A stretch of DNA of 64,000 nt from Rufibacter radiotolerans (GTDB lineage Bacteria; Bacteroidota; Bacteroidia; Cytophagales; Hymenobacteraceae), in the NCBI RefSeq assembly GCF_001078055.1, contig NZ_CP010777.1, forward strand, positions 1,324,408 through 1,388,407, in the 5' to 3' direction. A program made the translations under genes and the position numbers. The notes beneath the pieces were generated by a model. The model saw nothing but the letters and a program-made list of their open reading frames with translations, searched no databases and was not told the DNA's origin. Below, piece after piece: positions 9,163 to 17,291 of this stretch. Each line of letters starts with the position of its first letter. Positions within the stretch are counted from its first letter, which is position 1.

Positions 9163-9945
9163 GTGAAGCCCGTCCAGCCCAAGAAACACCTGGGTCAGCA
9201 TTTCCTGACTGACCTCAATATTGCCCAGCAGATTGTGGATGCTCTGCGCCTGCCCAACGGCGTGCAGGACGTGCTGGAGGTGGGCCCCGGCATGGGCGTG
9301 CTTACCCAGTATCTGGTGCAGCACCCTGAGTACAAGACCACTATCGTGGACATTGACCGCGAGTCCATTGCCTGGCTCAACGAGCATTTTCCGCAACTGG
9401 AAGGCCGCGTGCTTTTAGCCGATTTTCTGAAAACCGACCTTAAAACGCTTTTTGCCGGTCCGTTTGCCGTGATAGGGAATTTTCCGTACAATATATCCAG
9501 CCAGATTTTGTTCAAGGTACTGGACCACCGCGACCAGGTGCCCGAGGTGGTGGGCATGCTTCAGAAAGAAGTTGCAGAACGCATTGCCGCCCCCCACGGC
9601 TCTAAAACCTACGGCATCATGAGCGTGCTCCTGCAGGCGTTTTACACCATAGAATACCTGTTCACGGTGCATGAGCACGTGTTCAACCCACCGCCTAAGG
9701 TAAAGTCTGCGGTTATCAGGCTCACCCGAAATGAAGTAACAACCTTACCTTGTGATGAGAAGCTGTTTTTTAGAGTAGTGAAGACTAGTTTTGCCACCCG
9801 CCGTAAAACCCTCCGGAACTGCCTCAAGCCGTTTAACCTACCGGTAGAGGTAACCCAGGACGTATTGTTTGACAAGCGGGCCGAGCAGCTTTCAGTGAAT
9901 GATTTTATTAACCTGACCCTTCTGATCCAGCAGCATGCAGTCTGA
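9163..9945 (+). CDS. rsmA: 16S rRNA dimethyladenosine transferase
   Basis: RsmA (KsgA) dimethylates the two adjacent adenosines of the 3'-terminal hairpin of 16S rRNA during 30S assembly. The protein has 260 residues from a GTG start (MKPVQPKKHLGQHFL, a typical RsmA N-terminus). Motif I VLEVGPGMGVLTQYL binds SAM and GNFPYNISSQ is the NxPY-type catalytic motif. Residues LLADFLKTDLKTLF are encoded by DNA that resembles the 38-nt palindrome (9411-9447), but this segment also fits the family, so the match may be chance. The stop overlaps the start of mgtE by 11 nt, indicating translational coupling. Confidence 0.96.
   Translation: MKPVQPKKHLGQHFLTDLNIAQQIVDALRLPNGVQDVLEVGPGMGVLTQYLVQHPEYKTTIVDIDRESIAWLNEHFPQLEGRVLLADFLKTDLKTLFAGPFAVIGNFPYNISSQILFKVLDHRDQVPEVVGMLQKEVAERIAAPHGSKTYGIMSVLLQAFYTIEYLFTVHEHVFNPPPKVKSAVIRLTRNEVTTLPCDEKLFFRVVKTSFATRRKTLRNCLKPFNLPVEVTQDVLFDKRAEQLSVNDFINLTLLIQQHAV
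9411..9447. repeat. Palindrome look-alike inside rsmA
   Basis: Arms resembling the 38-nt family (TTTTAGCC and GACCTTAAAACG) flank a 3-nt loop. The length is 37 nt instead of 38. The encoded residues fit the RsmA family, so descent from the repeat is uncertain. Confidence 0.3.
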
Positions 9946-11287
9946 AATCACCCGTGAGTTCATTGACCAGATAGAGGACGCCATTGAGCGCCGCGACACG
10001 GAGTTTATCCTCTCCAACATGGAGGAGATGTACGCCGTGGACATCACCACCGTTTTGTACGAGCTCAACACCGAACAAAGCAAATACGTGATGGATGTGT
10101 TGCCCTCAGACGTGGGCGCCCAGATCCTGAGCGACCTAGACTCTGACGTACGCACCAATTTCCTGAAGAACTTCACCACCGAGGAGATTGCCCGCTATAT
10201 AAATGAGATGGACTCTGATGACGCCGTGGATTTGCTCAATGAGCAGCCCGTACAGCGCAAAGAGGAGATCATCGCCCTGCTGGAGGACCAGGAACACGTC
10301 GCCGACATTATTGACCTGCTGCACTATGACGAGGACTGCGCCGGCGGTCTCATGGCCAAGGAGTTGATCAAGGTGAACATCAATTGGCGGGTAGGGCAGT
10401 GCATTGAGGAGATAAGGCGGCAGGCCGAGGACGTGGAGAAAGTCTATGCCATTTACGTGGTAGATGACCGTGACAAGTTGGTGGGCCGCCTGGGCATGAA
10501 GACCCTTATCCTCACCAATGACAACACGCCTATCTCTGAGGTCTATGAACCAGACGTGATCTCCATAGAGTCTTACAAAGACGAGCAGGAAGTGGCCACC
10601 GTCATGCAGAAATATGACCTGGACGCCATTCCCGTGGTCAACATCCAGGGGCGTCTGTTGGGCCGTATCACCATTGATGACGTCATTGACGTGATTCAGG
10701 AGCAGGCCGAACTGAGCCGCCAGTTGATGACCGGTATCACCGAGAACATTGAGGAAGACGACAGCGTGTTTCGTCTCTCCAGGGCCCGGTTGCCCTGGCT
10801 GATGGTAGGCATGGTGGGTGGTTTGTTGGGGGCCCGTTTCATTGGGCTGTTTGAGGGTGATATCGCTATTATTCCGGCCCTGGCTATGTTTACCCCGCTA
10901 ATCACCGCTACCGGCGGAAACGTGGGCATTCAGTCTTCGTCCATCATCATCCAAACCCTGGCTAACAAAACCATCATGTTTGACAATTTCACCTCCCGGA
11001 TTATCAAAGTCCTGCTGGTGGCCATTATCAACGGGTTAGTGATGTCTGGCTTAGTCTTGGGTTTCAATGTGCTGTTTGGCGTAGAATTGACCTTGTCTAT
11101 TGTGGTGGCCGTGGCTTTATTTAGTGTGGTGCTGCTGTCTTCTTTTATGGGAACGGTCACGCCCATGATCCTGGATAAATACGGGGTCAACCCGGCCGTG
11201 GCCGCGGGCCCGTTTATCACCACCGCCAATGACCTTCTGGGGCTTGGGGTGTATTTTATGGTGGCCCACATGCTCTTAACCCTTTAA
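9935..11287 (+). CDS. mgtE: Magnesium transporter MgtE
   Basis: MgtE is a dimeric Mg2+ channel of the inner membrane gated by cytosolic domains that sense Mg2+. The 450-residue protein shows the expected order. An acidic N domain (about 1-130, with TEEIARYINEMDSDDAVDLL) is followed by a tandem CBS pair (about 135-255) and a C-terminal membrane domain of about five helices (about 275-450). The membrane domain includes the conserved ATGGNVGIQSSSI pore segment. It overlaps rsmA by 11 nt. Pairing with rsmA is unusual functionally but clear from the overlap. Confidence 0.95.
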   Translation: MQSEITREFIDQIEDAIERRDTEFILSNMEEMYAVDITTVLYELNTEQSKYVMDVLPSDVGAQILSDLDSDVRTNFLKNFTTEEIARYINEMDSDDAVDLLNEQPVQRKEEIIALLEDQEHVADIIDLLHYDEDCAGGLMAKELIKVNINWRVGQCIEEIRRQAEDVEKVYAIYVVDDRDKLVGRLGMKTLILTNDNTPISEVYEPDVISIESYKDEQEVATVMQKYDLDAIPVVNIQGRLLGRITIDDVIDVIQEQAELSRQLMTGITENIEEDDSVFRLSRARLPWLMVGMVGGLLGARFIGLFEGDIAIIPALAMFTPLITATGGNVGIQSSSIIIQTLANKTIMFDNFTSRIIKVLLVAIINGLVMSGLVLGFNVLFGVELTLSIVVAVALFSVVLLSSFMGTVTPMILDKYGVNPAVAAGPFITTANDLLGLGVYFMVAHMLLTL

Positions 11288-11326
11288 TCACGAGGCCCGG
11301 CTTTTGGCCGCTGGACCATTTTGCTT

Positions 11327-12292
11327 ATGCCTACACTACCTGTTTCCCCCTTCCGTTGCCTGGTGGTTGACCTCATGCACGAGAGCCTTATGCCTATGCT
11401 CCAGGCAATGGGGGTAGAGGTGACCTATGTGCCCGACATCAAGAAGGAGGAGGTGCCTGCGTTATTGCCCCAATACCACATGCTGGTGGTGCGCAGCAAG
11501 ATGCGCATCACCGCAGAGCTGCTGACCCACGCCCCTAACCTGCAGGTGCTGGCCCGGGCCGGGGCCGGCGTAGACAACATTGACGATGGCGTTTTGGAGG
11601 CCCGCAACATTACCTTGATCAACGCCCCCGAAGGCAACCGCGACGCCGTGGGCGAGCACACACTGGGGCTACTGTTGACCTTGTTCCGGAAGATCAACCA
11701 GGGGGACCGCCAGATACGGGAAGGCCAATGGCTGCGCGAGGATAATAGGGGCGAAGAGTTAGGCGGGAAGACGGTGGGGTTGATTGGTTACGGCCACATG
11801 GGCAAAGCCTTTGCCAGGCGACTGATGGGGTTTGACTGCGAGGTGTTGGCCTATGACCGCCAGCCGGTAGAGAACCCTTTCGCGCACGTGCGCCTTACCT
11901 CCCTGGAAGAAATCCAGGAAAAAGCCCAGGTGCTGAGCCTGCATATTCCCTATACAAAGGAGAACCACCATTTTGTAGACGCTAGGTTGCTGGCTAGCTT
12001 TGCACACCCCCTCTGGCTCTTAAACACCGCCCGCGGCGAAGTCCTGGACCATGAGGCCCTGGTAGAGGCCATGAAAACCGGCCATGTGCTGGGAGCTGCC
12101 CTGGACGTGCTTGAAAATGAAAAGCTGAAAGCGCTCACGCCACCCCAACAAGAAAGACTGGACTACCTCCTGCAACATCCCCGTGTGATCCTTACCCCCC
12201 ACATTGCCGGCTGGACCCACGAGTCTTATGTGAGGATAAATGAGGTGCTGGTGCAGAAACTGCAAGCGTATTTGGCTTCTCAAGAGAAGTAA
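11327..12292 (+). CDS. D-2-hydroxyacid dehydrogenase (SerA-like)
   Basis: This 321-residue NAD-dependent dehydrogenase belongs to the D-3-phosphoglycerate/D-lactate dehydrogenase superfamily. A catalytic-domain N-terminus is followed by VLARAGAGVDNID and the Rossmann segment GLIGYGHMGKAFARRL. The catalytic Arg is in NTARGEVLD and the catalytic His in ILTPHIAGWTHES. There is no C-terminal ACT domain, as expected for a short form. It could be a phosphoglycerate dehydrogenase for serine synthesis or act on another 2-oxo acid; the sequence does not decide. The ATG at 11327 is preferred to a TTG two codons upstream. It follows mgtE by 39 nt. Confidence 0.88.
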   Translation: MPTLPVSPFRCLVVDLMHESLMPMLQAMGVEVTYVPDIKKEEVPALLPQYHMLVVRSKMRITAELLTHAPNLQVLARAGAGVDNIDDGVLEARNITLINAPEGNRDAVGEHTLGLLLTLFRKINQGDRQIREGQWLREDNRGEELGGKTVGLIGYGHMGKAFARRLMGFDCEVLAYDRQPVENPFAHVRLTSLEEIQEKAQVLSLHIPYTKENHHFVDARLLASFAHPLWLLNTARGEVLDHEALVEAMKTGHVLGAALDVLENEKLKALTPPQQERLDYLLQHPRVILTPHIAGWTHESYVRINEVLVQKLQAYLASQEK

Positions 12293-12294
12293 TC

Positions 12295-12332
12295 TATTTA
12301 GGGGCTGTTTTTAAGAAAACGCCTCTAAAACA
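12295..12332. repeat. 38-nt palindrome, copy 4
   Basis: This copy begins 2 nt after the dehydrogenase stop codon. Its left end is degraded (TATTTAG) but the 17-4-17 spacing is kept. It abuts the terminator that follows. Confidence 0.75.
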
Positions 12333-12334
12333 GA

Positions 12335-12379
12335 AAAAGGAGGTCCGATGAAATTTAACCTTTCGCCGGACCTCCTTTT
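12335..12379. terminator. Terminator between convergent genes
   Basis: Perfect 13-bp arms (12335-12347 and 12367-12379) with A and T runs at the outer ends surround a 19-nt loop. It lies between the dehydrogenase and the T9SS plug-like gene and probably serves both strands. Confidence 0.8.
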
Positions 12380-12399
12380 CTTTTAAATAACGAGCAATC

Positions 12400-13731
12400 T
12401 TACCGCTGCGGATTAAAGGTGATGGTGGAATAACCAATAATTAAATCTGCCCGGGTTCCCGGCGGACGGTAATAGACCAGCACGTCATACACGTTCTCCG
12501 TCCCAAAATGGCTGCCTTCAAAATATCGGGCATCGGCCTGGCCGCTGGCGCCTTTCACCGCAAAGTAATAGTTGTAGTACCCTTGCTTTAACAGGGCAGT
12601 TCCGGTGTAGAGTTGTTTCTCAGGATCATAAGTGAGCTTGAACAGTTCCTGCAATTGCCAGTCAGAGAGGCCACCAAAGACATAGACCGGGCCAGGCGCG
12701 GGTTCAGGGGAGAAAAGCTGGAAGGTGACCTGCTGGTAATCGGCGTTGAGGGGGGCGTTGCCGTACTCTCGGCTCCCGAAGAGGAACTTGCCGTTGGCGT
12801 CAGGTTGGGTGCTGTACACCTGCTGCGCGCGGCTTTTGCCAGTAAGGGCGTAGACTCGGTCAGGGGAAGTGGAATTGTCGCGGCGTTCCACGCCGATGCC
12901 GCTGAAGCGCTCGCTTCGGGTATCTAGGGCCCGGAACTCATTCAGCCCAAAGAACGTCTGCTCTGGTTCAAACAATTGGTACTCCAGACGGCGCTGGGCT
13001 TCTTGGATGTAAGTGGGCCGGTTGAAGTACTTGGCGTTGTCCCAGCGATGGTTCTGGCGCAAAACCACCTTGATTTCCTGCGCAGGGTTTACCAGAGGGT
13101 AGCTGGCGTAAAATACATTGAAGTCCAGTTGCTGGCGGGCGTTGCGGTCCCCGGCACCGGGCGTGGCCACCGGCCGAAGGGCCACGTTCACCTGTTCCTC
13201 AAACACCACAAACCGTCGGCTTAGCAAGCGATTGCCGCCTTCCTCGGTCACTTCCAGCAGATAGTTGCCACTTAGCTTCACGCGCGGCACCTGGAACCGG
13301 TAATGCCAGTAAGGCACCTTGGTCCCCGCCGAGGGCTCTACTTCCATGATAAAGAATTCATTGTAATCCTGCACAAACTGCAGGGGCTGCAGCTGCGACG
13401 GTCGCCAGTTGATATCACAGTGCTGCAACTTGACCAACGCCCTTGCCCTCGGCGCCGACATCCGGTCAAACTCCAGAATTAATGGGCTGGATTGCTCCAA
13501 AGACACTACCGGCGGCGCCAGCACATCTCCCACGCTATAACTTCTGGAATAAAGCTGCACCGACTTAACGTCGGCCGCATACACAGCATCTTCATAGCGT
13601 AAATCTGCGCTGGAACTGGAACCGCCTGTACTGCCAGAACCCGTGCCTTCCACAGGCACGCAGCCTGTGAAGGAGGTAGCCGCTACGGCAAAGGTGAGAA
13701 GTACTTGTTTCCAGGAAGTAGGAAGTGGCAT
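12400..13731 (-). CDS. T9SS plug-like protein (DUF5103), lipoprotein
   Basis: The protein resembles DUF5103 proteins, now linked to the Plug subunit that seals the SprA translocon of the type IX secretion system in Bacteroidota. It has 443 residues from the ATG at 13731, chosen because it starts a lipoprotein signal (hydrophobic core LLTFAVAATS, lipobox FTGC). A Ser/Gly/Thr linker follows (about 30-45), then beta-rich domains containing LVKLQHCDINWRPSQLQPLQ and SGNYLLEVTEEGG. The lipidation signal is uncommon to my knowledge for this family. It lies far from other T9SS genes. The family call is fairly confident; the Plug role is inferred from the family. Confidence 0.78.
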   Translation of the reverse strand: MPLPTSWKQVLLTFAVAATSFTGCVPVEGTGSGSTGGSSSSADLRYEDAVYAADVKSVQLYSRSYSVGDVLAPPVVSLEQSSPLILEFDRMSAPRARALVKLQHCDINWRPSQLQPLQFVQDYNEFFIMEVEPSAGTKVPYWHYRFQVPRVKLSGNYLLEVTEEGGNRLLSRRFVVFEEQVNVALRPVATPGAGDRNARQQLDFNVFYASYPLVNPAQEIKVVLRQNHRWDNAKYFNRPTYIQEAQRRLEYQLFEPEQTFFGLNEFRALDTRSERFSGIGVERRDNSTSPDRVYALTGKSRAQQVYSTQPDANGKFLFGSREYGNAPLNADYQQVTFQLFSPEPAPGPVYVFGGLSDWQLQELFKLTYDPEKQLYTGTALLKQGYYNYYFAVKGASGQADARYFEGSHFGTENVYDVLVYYRPPGTRADLIIGYSTITFNPQR

Positions 13732-13821
13732 AGGATATATATCTGGTAGCAAGATGTATCTTTTAAGAAGAAGAGGCAACAAGATTTGGTTAGGACCAGT
13801 GTCATTCTTTGCCGCGAAGTG

Positions 13822-13859
13822 CGTTTTGAGGCTATTTTCCGGAAAACAGGCCTAAAACG
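13822..13859. repeat. 38-nt palindrome, copy 5
   Basis: The right arm AAAACAGGCCTAAAACG is the family consensus; the left arm has a few mismatches. The loop is CCGG. It is fused directly to the terminator of the ABC-F gene. Confidence 0.9.
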
Positions 13860-13861
13860 GA

Positions 13862-13894
13862 AAACCTCACAGGTCTTAATGACTTGTGAGGTTT
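13862..13894 (-). terminator. Terminator of the ABC-F gene
   Basis: The 14-nt arms (13862-13875 and 13881-13894) have one G:U-type mismatch, a 5-nt loop and TTTT on the minus-strand 3' side. It begins 9 nt after the gene's stop codon. Confidence 0.85.
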
Positions 13895-13903
13895 AACTTT
13901 ATT

Positions 13904-15835
13904 TTATCTCAATTGGTTTTCCAGCTCGTCGGCTTGTTCCATGAGGCTTTCCCAGGAGGTTTGCTCTTTATCCAGCTGGGCCTTTATCTTATTGAACTGC
14001 TGGGTAGCCTCGTGCAGGGCGTTAGGGTCGGCGTAGGTGCTGGGGAGGGCAAGTTTGTTTTCGCAGTTCTTTAGCTTGCTTTCCAGCTCGTTCACCAGGC
14101 CTTCCACCTGCTTCAGTTTCTGGTTCACCTTTTTCAGTTCCTGCTCCAGTTCCTGTTGCTGGCTGGCGGTCGCCTTGGGTTTGGGCTGCGCTTTGGGGGC
14201 GTTGGCCGCGGCCGCTGGGGAGGTGCGTTTGCCGGTTTTCTCTTTCTGCTCCAGCCAGTACTCATAGTCATGGTAGGTGCCGGGATATTCCTTCAATTCA
14301 TGGTCCTCAATGTACCAGATCTTGTTGGCCACATTCTCCACGAAATATCTATCGTGGGAAATCACCACAAACGTGCCTTCATACTGCTCCAGGGCCTGAA
14401 TGAGGATGTTCACACTCTGCATGTCCAGGTGGTTGGTAGGCTCATCCAGCAGCAGGAAGTTGGCCTCAGAGATCAGCGTTTTGGCCAGGGCCACGCGGCT
14501 TTTCTCGCCCCCGGAGAGGACCTTAATCTTCTTGAACACCGTGTCGCCAGTGAAAAGGAAGGAGCCTAACACGCCGCGAAGTTCCATTTCGGTACGGCGA
14601 CTGCCGGCCTGCACCATTTCCTGCAGGATTTCATTCTCCACGTTCAGGCTCTCTAATTGGTGCTGGGCGTAAAAGGCCATGATCACGTTGTGGCCCAATT
14701 GGCGCTCGCCTTTGATGGGTTCATCGCCGGCAATAATGCGCATGAGCGTAGATTTACCCTTCCCGTTGGCCCCAATCAAGGCAATCTTGTCGCCGCGCTC
14801 AATGTTCACGTGGGTTTTCTGGAAGATGAGTTTCTCGCCGTAGGCTTTGCTCACGTTCTCCAGGCGCAGGATGTTGCGGCCGGGCTGTACGGTGAACTGG
14901 AACTTGAAGTTCACGACCGGGGCGTCGCCGGCCACGTCTTCAATGCGCTCCATTTTGTCCAGGGCCTTCATGCGGCTCTGGGCCTGCTTGGCCTTGGTGG
15001 CCTTAGCCTTGAAACGGGCGATGAACTGCTCAGCCTGCTTTATCTGGGCCTGCTGGTTCTCAAAAGCGCCTTTCTGAATCTCGTTCCGTAGTTCTTTCTC
15101 CTCTAAATAGAAGCTGTAATTACCGGCATACACGTTCAGTTTACCGCCAGAGACCTCTACGGTGACATTGGTGGTTCTGTCCAGGAACTCGCGGTCGTGG
15201 GAAACAATCACCAGAGCACCTTCATAGGCGGCCAGGTAATTCTCAATCCATTTGATGGAAGGTAAGTCCAGGTGGTTGGTAGGCTCATCCAGAAGCAGGA
15301 GGGAAGGTTTCTGCAACAAAATCTTGGCCAGCATCACGCGCATGCGCCAGCCCCCCGAGAACGTCTTGAGCGGCTGCTGCAGCTCCTCGGTAGAAAAGCC
15401 CAGCCCTTCCAGAATCTCCTCGGCCTTTACCTGTATGTTGTAGCCGTCCAGGGCCTCAAAGTGCTCCTGCAGCTTGGCCAGCTTGTCAATGTGCTCGTCC
15501 TGGTAATTGGTTTCCATCTCATGCAGCATCTCGTCAATCTTATGCTGAATCTGGATGGCCTCCTCAAACGCCTGCATGGCCACCTTCAAGATGCTCTCAT
15601 GGGTGTCATAAGACAGCAAATCCTGGTTTAGGAAGCCCAGCGTGGTCTCGCGGCTCATCTGGATACTGCCGCCGTCTGGCTTGTACTCGCCCACCAGCAG
15701 GCGCAGCAACGTGGATTTTCCGGTCCCGTTCAGGCCTACTAGTCCAATTTTGTCTTTAGGCTTGATGTGCAGGTTGGCGTCATCGTACAGGGTGCGGCTC
15801 CCGAAATGGAAATTGAGGCTATTAATGGAAATCAT
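13904..15835 (-). CDS. ABC-F family ATP-binding protein (Uup/YdiF-like)
   Basis: This 643-residue soluble protein has two fused ATPase domains and no membrane segments, as in ABC-F ribosome-associated factors. Walker A motifs are GLNGTGKST (first domain) and GANGKGKST (second). Signatures are FSGGWRMR and LSGGEKSR, and both Walker B segments read LLLDEPTNHLD. A lysine- and glutamine-rich linker joins the domains. The last 90 residues form a predicted coiled coil (ELEQELKKVNQKLKQVEG) like the Uup C-terminal domain. The start MISINSLNF at 15835 is chosen over a TTG 8 codons upstream because a TACCTTTG promoter lies 22 nt before it. Substrate-specific role (resistance or stalled-ribosome rescue) is undetermined. 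Confidence 0.92.
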   Translation of the reverse strand: MISINSLNFHFGSRTLYDDANLHIKPKDKIGLVGLNGTGKSTLLRLLVGEYKPDGGSIQMSRETTLGFLNQDLLSYDTHESILKVAMQAFEEAIQIQHKIDEMLHEMETNYQDEHIDKLAKLQEHFEALDGYNIQVKAEEILEGLGFSTEELQQPLKTFSGGWRMRVMLAKILLQKPSLLLLDEPTNHLDLPSIKWIENYLAAYEGALVIVSHDREFLDRTTNVTVEVSGGKLNVYAGNYSFYLEEKELRNEIQKGAFENQQAQIKQAEQFIARFKAKATKAKQAQSRMKALDKMERIEDVAGDAPVVNFKFQFTVQPGRNILRLENVSKAYGEKLIFQKTHVNIERGDKIALIGANGKGKSTLMRIIAGDEPIKGERQLGHNVIMAFYAQHQLESLNVENEILQEMVQAGSRRTEMELRGVLGSFLFTGDTVFKKIKVLSGGEKSRVALAKTLISEANFLLLDEPTNHLDMQSVNILIQALEQYEGTFVVISHDRYFVENVANKIWYIEDHELKEYPGTYHDYEYWLEQKEKTGKRTSPAAAANAPKAQPKPKATASQQQELEQELKKVNQKLKQVEGLVNELESKLKNCENKLALPSTYADPNALHEATQQFNKIKAQLDKEQTSWESLMEQADELENQLR

Positions 15836-15856
15836 GGAAGAATGCGTATCAAAACG

Positions 15857-15864
15857 CAAAGGTA
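15857..15864 (-). promoter_or_regulatory. -7 promoter box for the ABC-F gene
   Basis: Minus-strand TACCTTTG, a perfect TAnnTTTG box, lies 22 nt before the ATG at 15835. Confidence 0.55.
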
Positions 15865-15912
15865 CTGATTTTGAATAGAAACCTCACTGCTTACGGCTTT
15901 AGGGAAAAAAGG

Positions 15913-15950
15913 CGTTTTGGGGCCGTTTTTAGAAAAACAGGCCGAAAACG
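15913..15950. repeat. 38-nt palindrome, copy 6
   Basis: The arms are close to consensus and the loop is TAGA. It sits directly beside the terminator at 15954-15996. Confidence 0.9.
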
Positions 15951-15953
15951 GAA

Positions 15954-15996
15954 AAGGGCTCCTGCATTTTACTTATGGTAAACCGCCGGAGCCCTT
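15954..15996 (-). terminator. Terminator of the DMT-type membrane protein gene
   Basis: The 9-bp arms AAGGGCTCC (15954-15962) and GGAGCCCTT (15988-15996) enclose a 25-nt loop, with a short U run on the minus-strand side. The palindrome copy follows immediately. Confidence 0.65.
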
Positions 15997-16022
15997 GCCT
16001 CCTGACTTTTAAAAAGCAAGCC

Positions 16023-16472
16023 CTACACCTTCCTTAACAAGAAAACGCCGGCCAGCAGAAGCACCACCCCCAGCACCTTGCTCCAGTTGATAGGCTGCAC
16101 CGGAAACCCCAGCCAACCAAAATGGTCCAGCACAATGGCCATCAGTAATTGCCCGGCCACAATAATGCCCAGGGTGTTGGCGGCGCCGATGCGCGGGGCG
16201 GCCAAAATGACCGCAGTCACATACAGCACGCCCAAAAGCCCGCCGGTTAGTTTCCAGGAGCTAATGCCCTGCAATTGTTGTAGGGAAGGGAATTCCTGAC
16301 GGTAAGAAATAAGCACTACCGCCAGCAAGACCACCGTGCCAATGCAAAAGGAGAAGAGCGCGGTAATGACCGGGTTACCCACCGCTAGTTTCAGTTGGGA
16401 GTTTACGCCCGCCTGTATGGCTACGGCTACGCCCGCGGAAAGCGCCAGTAAATAATATAATTCTTTGCCCAT
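16023..16472 (-). CDS. DMT-type membrane protein (DUF606/YdcZ-like)
   Basis: This 149-residue, very hydrophobic protein has about five predicted membrane helices (around 5-25, 35-57, 72-92, 95-115 and 130-147). Length, pattern and motifs such as AIQAGVNSQLK and NTLGIIVAGQLLMA match the DUF606/YdcZ group of the drug/metabolite transporter superfamily. These are half-size and probably work as dimers or with a partner. No substrate can be assigned. It is a single gene with its own terminator. The pair of short hydrophilic loops fits an inner-membrane transporter. Confidence 0.82.
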   Translation of the reverse strand: MGKELYYLLALSAGVAVAIQAGVNSQLKLAVGNPVITALFSFCIGTVVLLAVVLISYRQEFPSLQQLQGISSWKLTGGLLGVLYVTAVILAAPRIGAANTLGIIVAGQLLMAIVLDHFGWLGFPVQPINWSKVLGVVLLLAGVFLLRKV

Positions 16473-16654
16473 GGTAAAAGGAATAATCTTCGCAAAGTAC
16501 GCACATCCCTTTTAATAGTGAATGGCCGGTTCAGTAGTTTAAGGGAAATAAGGAAGAATCAGGATTTGGGCACGGGTATGGTACTTAATTGACCCGGAGA
16601 AACAAAAAGGTGCTTTTTAGGTTCTTTAAGTAGACTTTTTCAAGTGATTATCGG

Positions 16655-16692
16655 CGTTTTCAGCCTATTTTCTGAAAAACACGTCTAAAACG
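16655..16692. repeat. 38-nt palindrome, copy 7
   Basis: The loop is CTGA and the right arm reads ACACGTCTAAAACG. It lies 17 nt upstream of the 2H phosphoesterase start codon, in the likely 5' leader or promoter region. Confidence 0.8.
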
Positions 16693-16709
16693 GTAAACGT
16701 ATTATTACT

Positions 16710-17291
16710 ATGGTAGCCATTGTTTCTTTGCTTGATGCAGAACACTCAGATAAACTGAATGAGATCACTTATCAGTTGGAAAAGGAGTTCGGGTTAAAGG
16801 AGGTGCAGGCGACGCCTTTTCCCCATTTAACCTGGCTTACGGTCAATGACGGCAGCCTGCACAACCTGCAGGAAACCCTGGGCAATGCCGCCGGGCTCTG
16901 TTGCCGGTTAAAAATCACCACCGCCGGCCTGGGAATCTTCACCGGAGCTAACCCGGTGCTATACATTCCGGTGGTGCGCTCGGCGTTTATTACCCGGTTT
17001 CACAGACAGTTACATGACGGGGTCAACCTCATCTGCAAGGAAATTGGCCATCATTACAGCCCTTCCATCTGGATGCCCCACCTTTCCCTGGCCTTGGGAG
17101 ACACCACGCCAGAATTGGTGGCCGAAGCCTTCCTCTACCTGAACCAGGAGAGTTATAACTGGACGGTAGAACTGGACAACCTCACCCTACTTACCAAACA
17201 CGGCGACCTTTTCCTGAAAGACGGCGTCTTCCCTTTGGTAGGGGTAGAAACCAAGGATGCCTTTAAGCAGAATGTGGTTGATTTAGACTAA
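16710..17291 (+). CDS. 2H phosphoesterase / 2'-5' RNA ligase-like protein
   Basis: The 193-residue protein carries the two H-x-T/S motifs that define the 2H phosphoesterase superfamily: H39-L-T41 (FPHLTWL) and H124-L-S126 (MPHLSLAL). They lie about 85 residues apart, as expected for LigT/CPDase folds. Family members hydrolyse or ligate 2',3'-cyclic phosphate or 2'-5' bonds in RNA or nucleotides; the substrate here is unknown. The ATG start lies just after a palindrome copy. The stop codon overlaps the convergent decarboxylase stop, leaving no room for a terminator between them. Confidence 0.82.
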   Translation: MVAIVSLLDAEHSDKLNEITYQLEKEFGLKEVQATPFPHLTWLTVNDGSLHNLQETLGNAAGLCCRLKITTAGLGIFTGANPVLYIPVVRSAFITRFHRQLHDGVNLICKEIGHHYSPSIWMPHLSLALGDTTPELVAEAFLYLNQESYNWTVELDNLTLLTKHGDLFLKDGVFPLVGVETKDAFKQNVVDLD

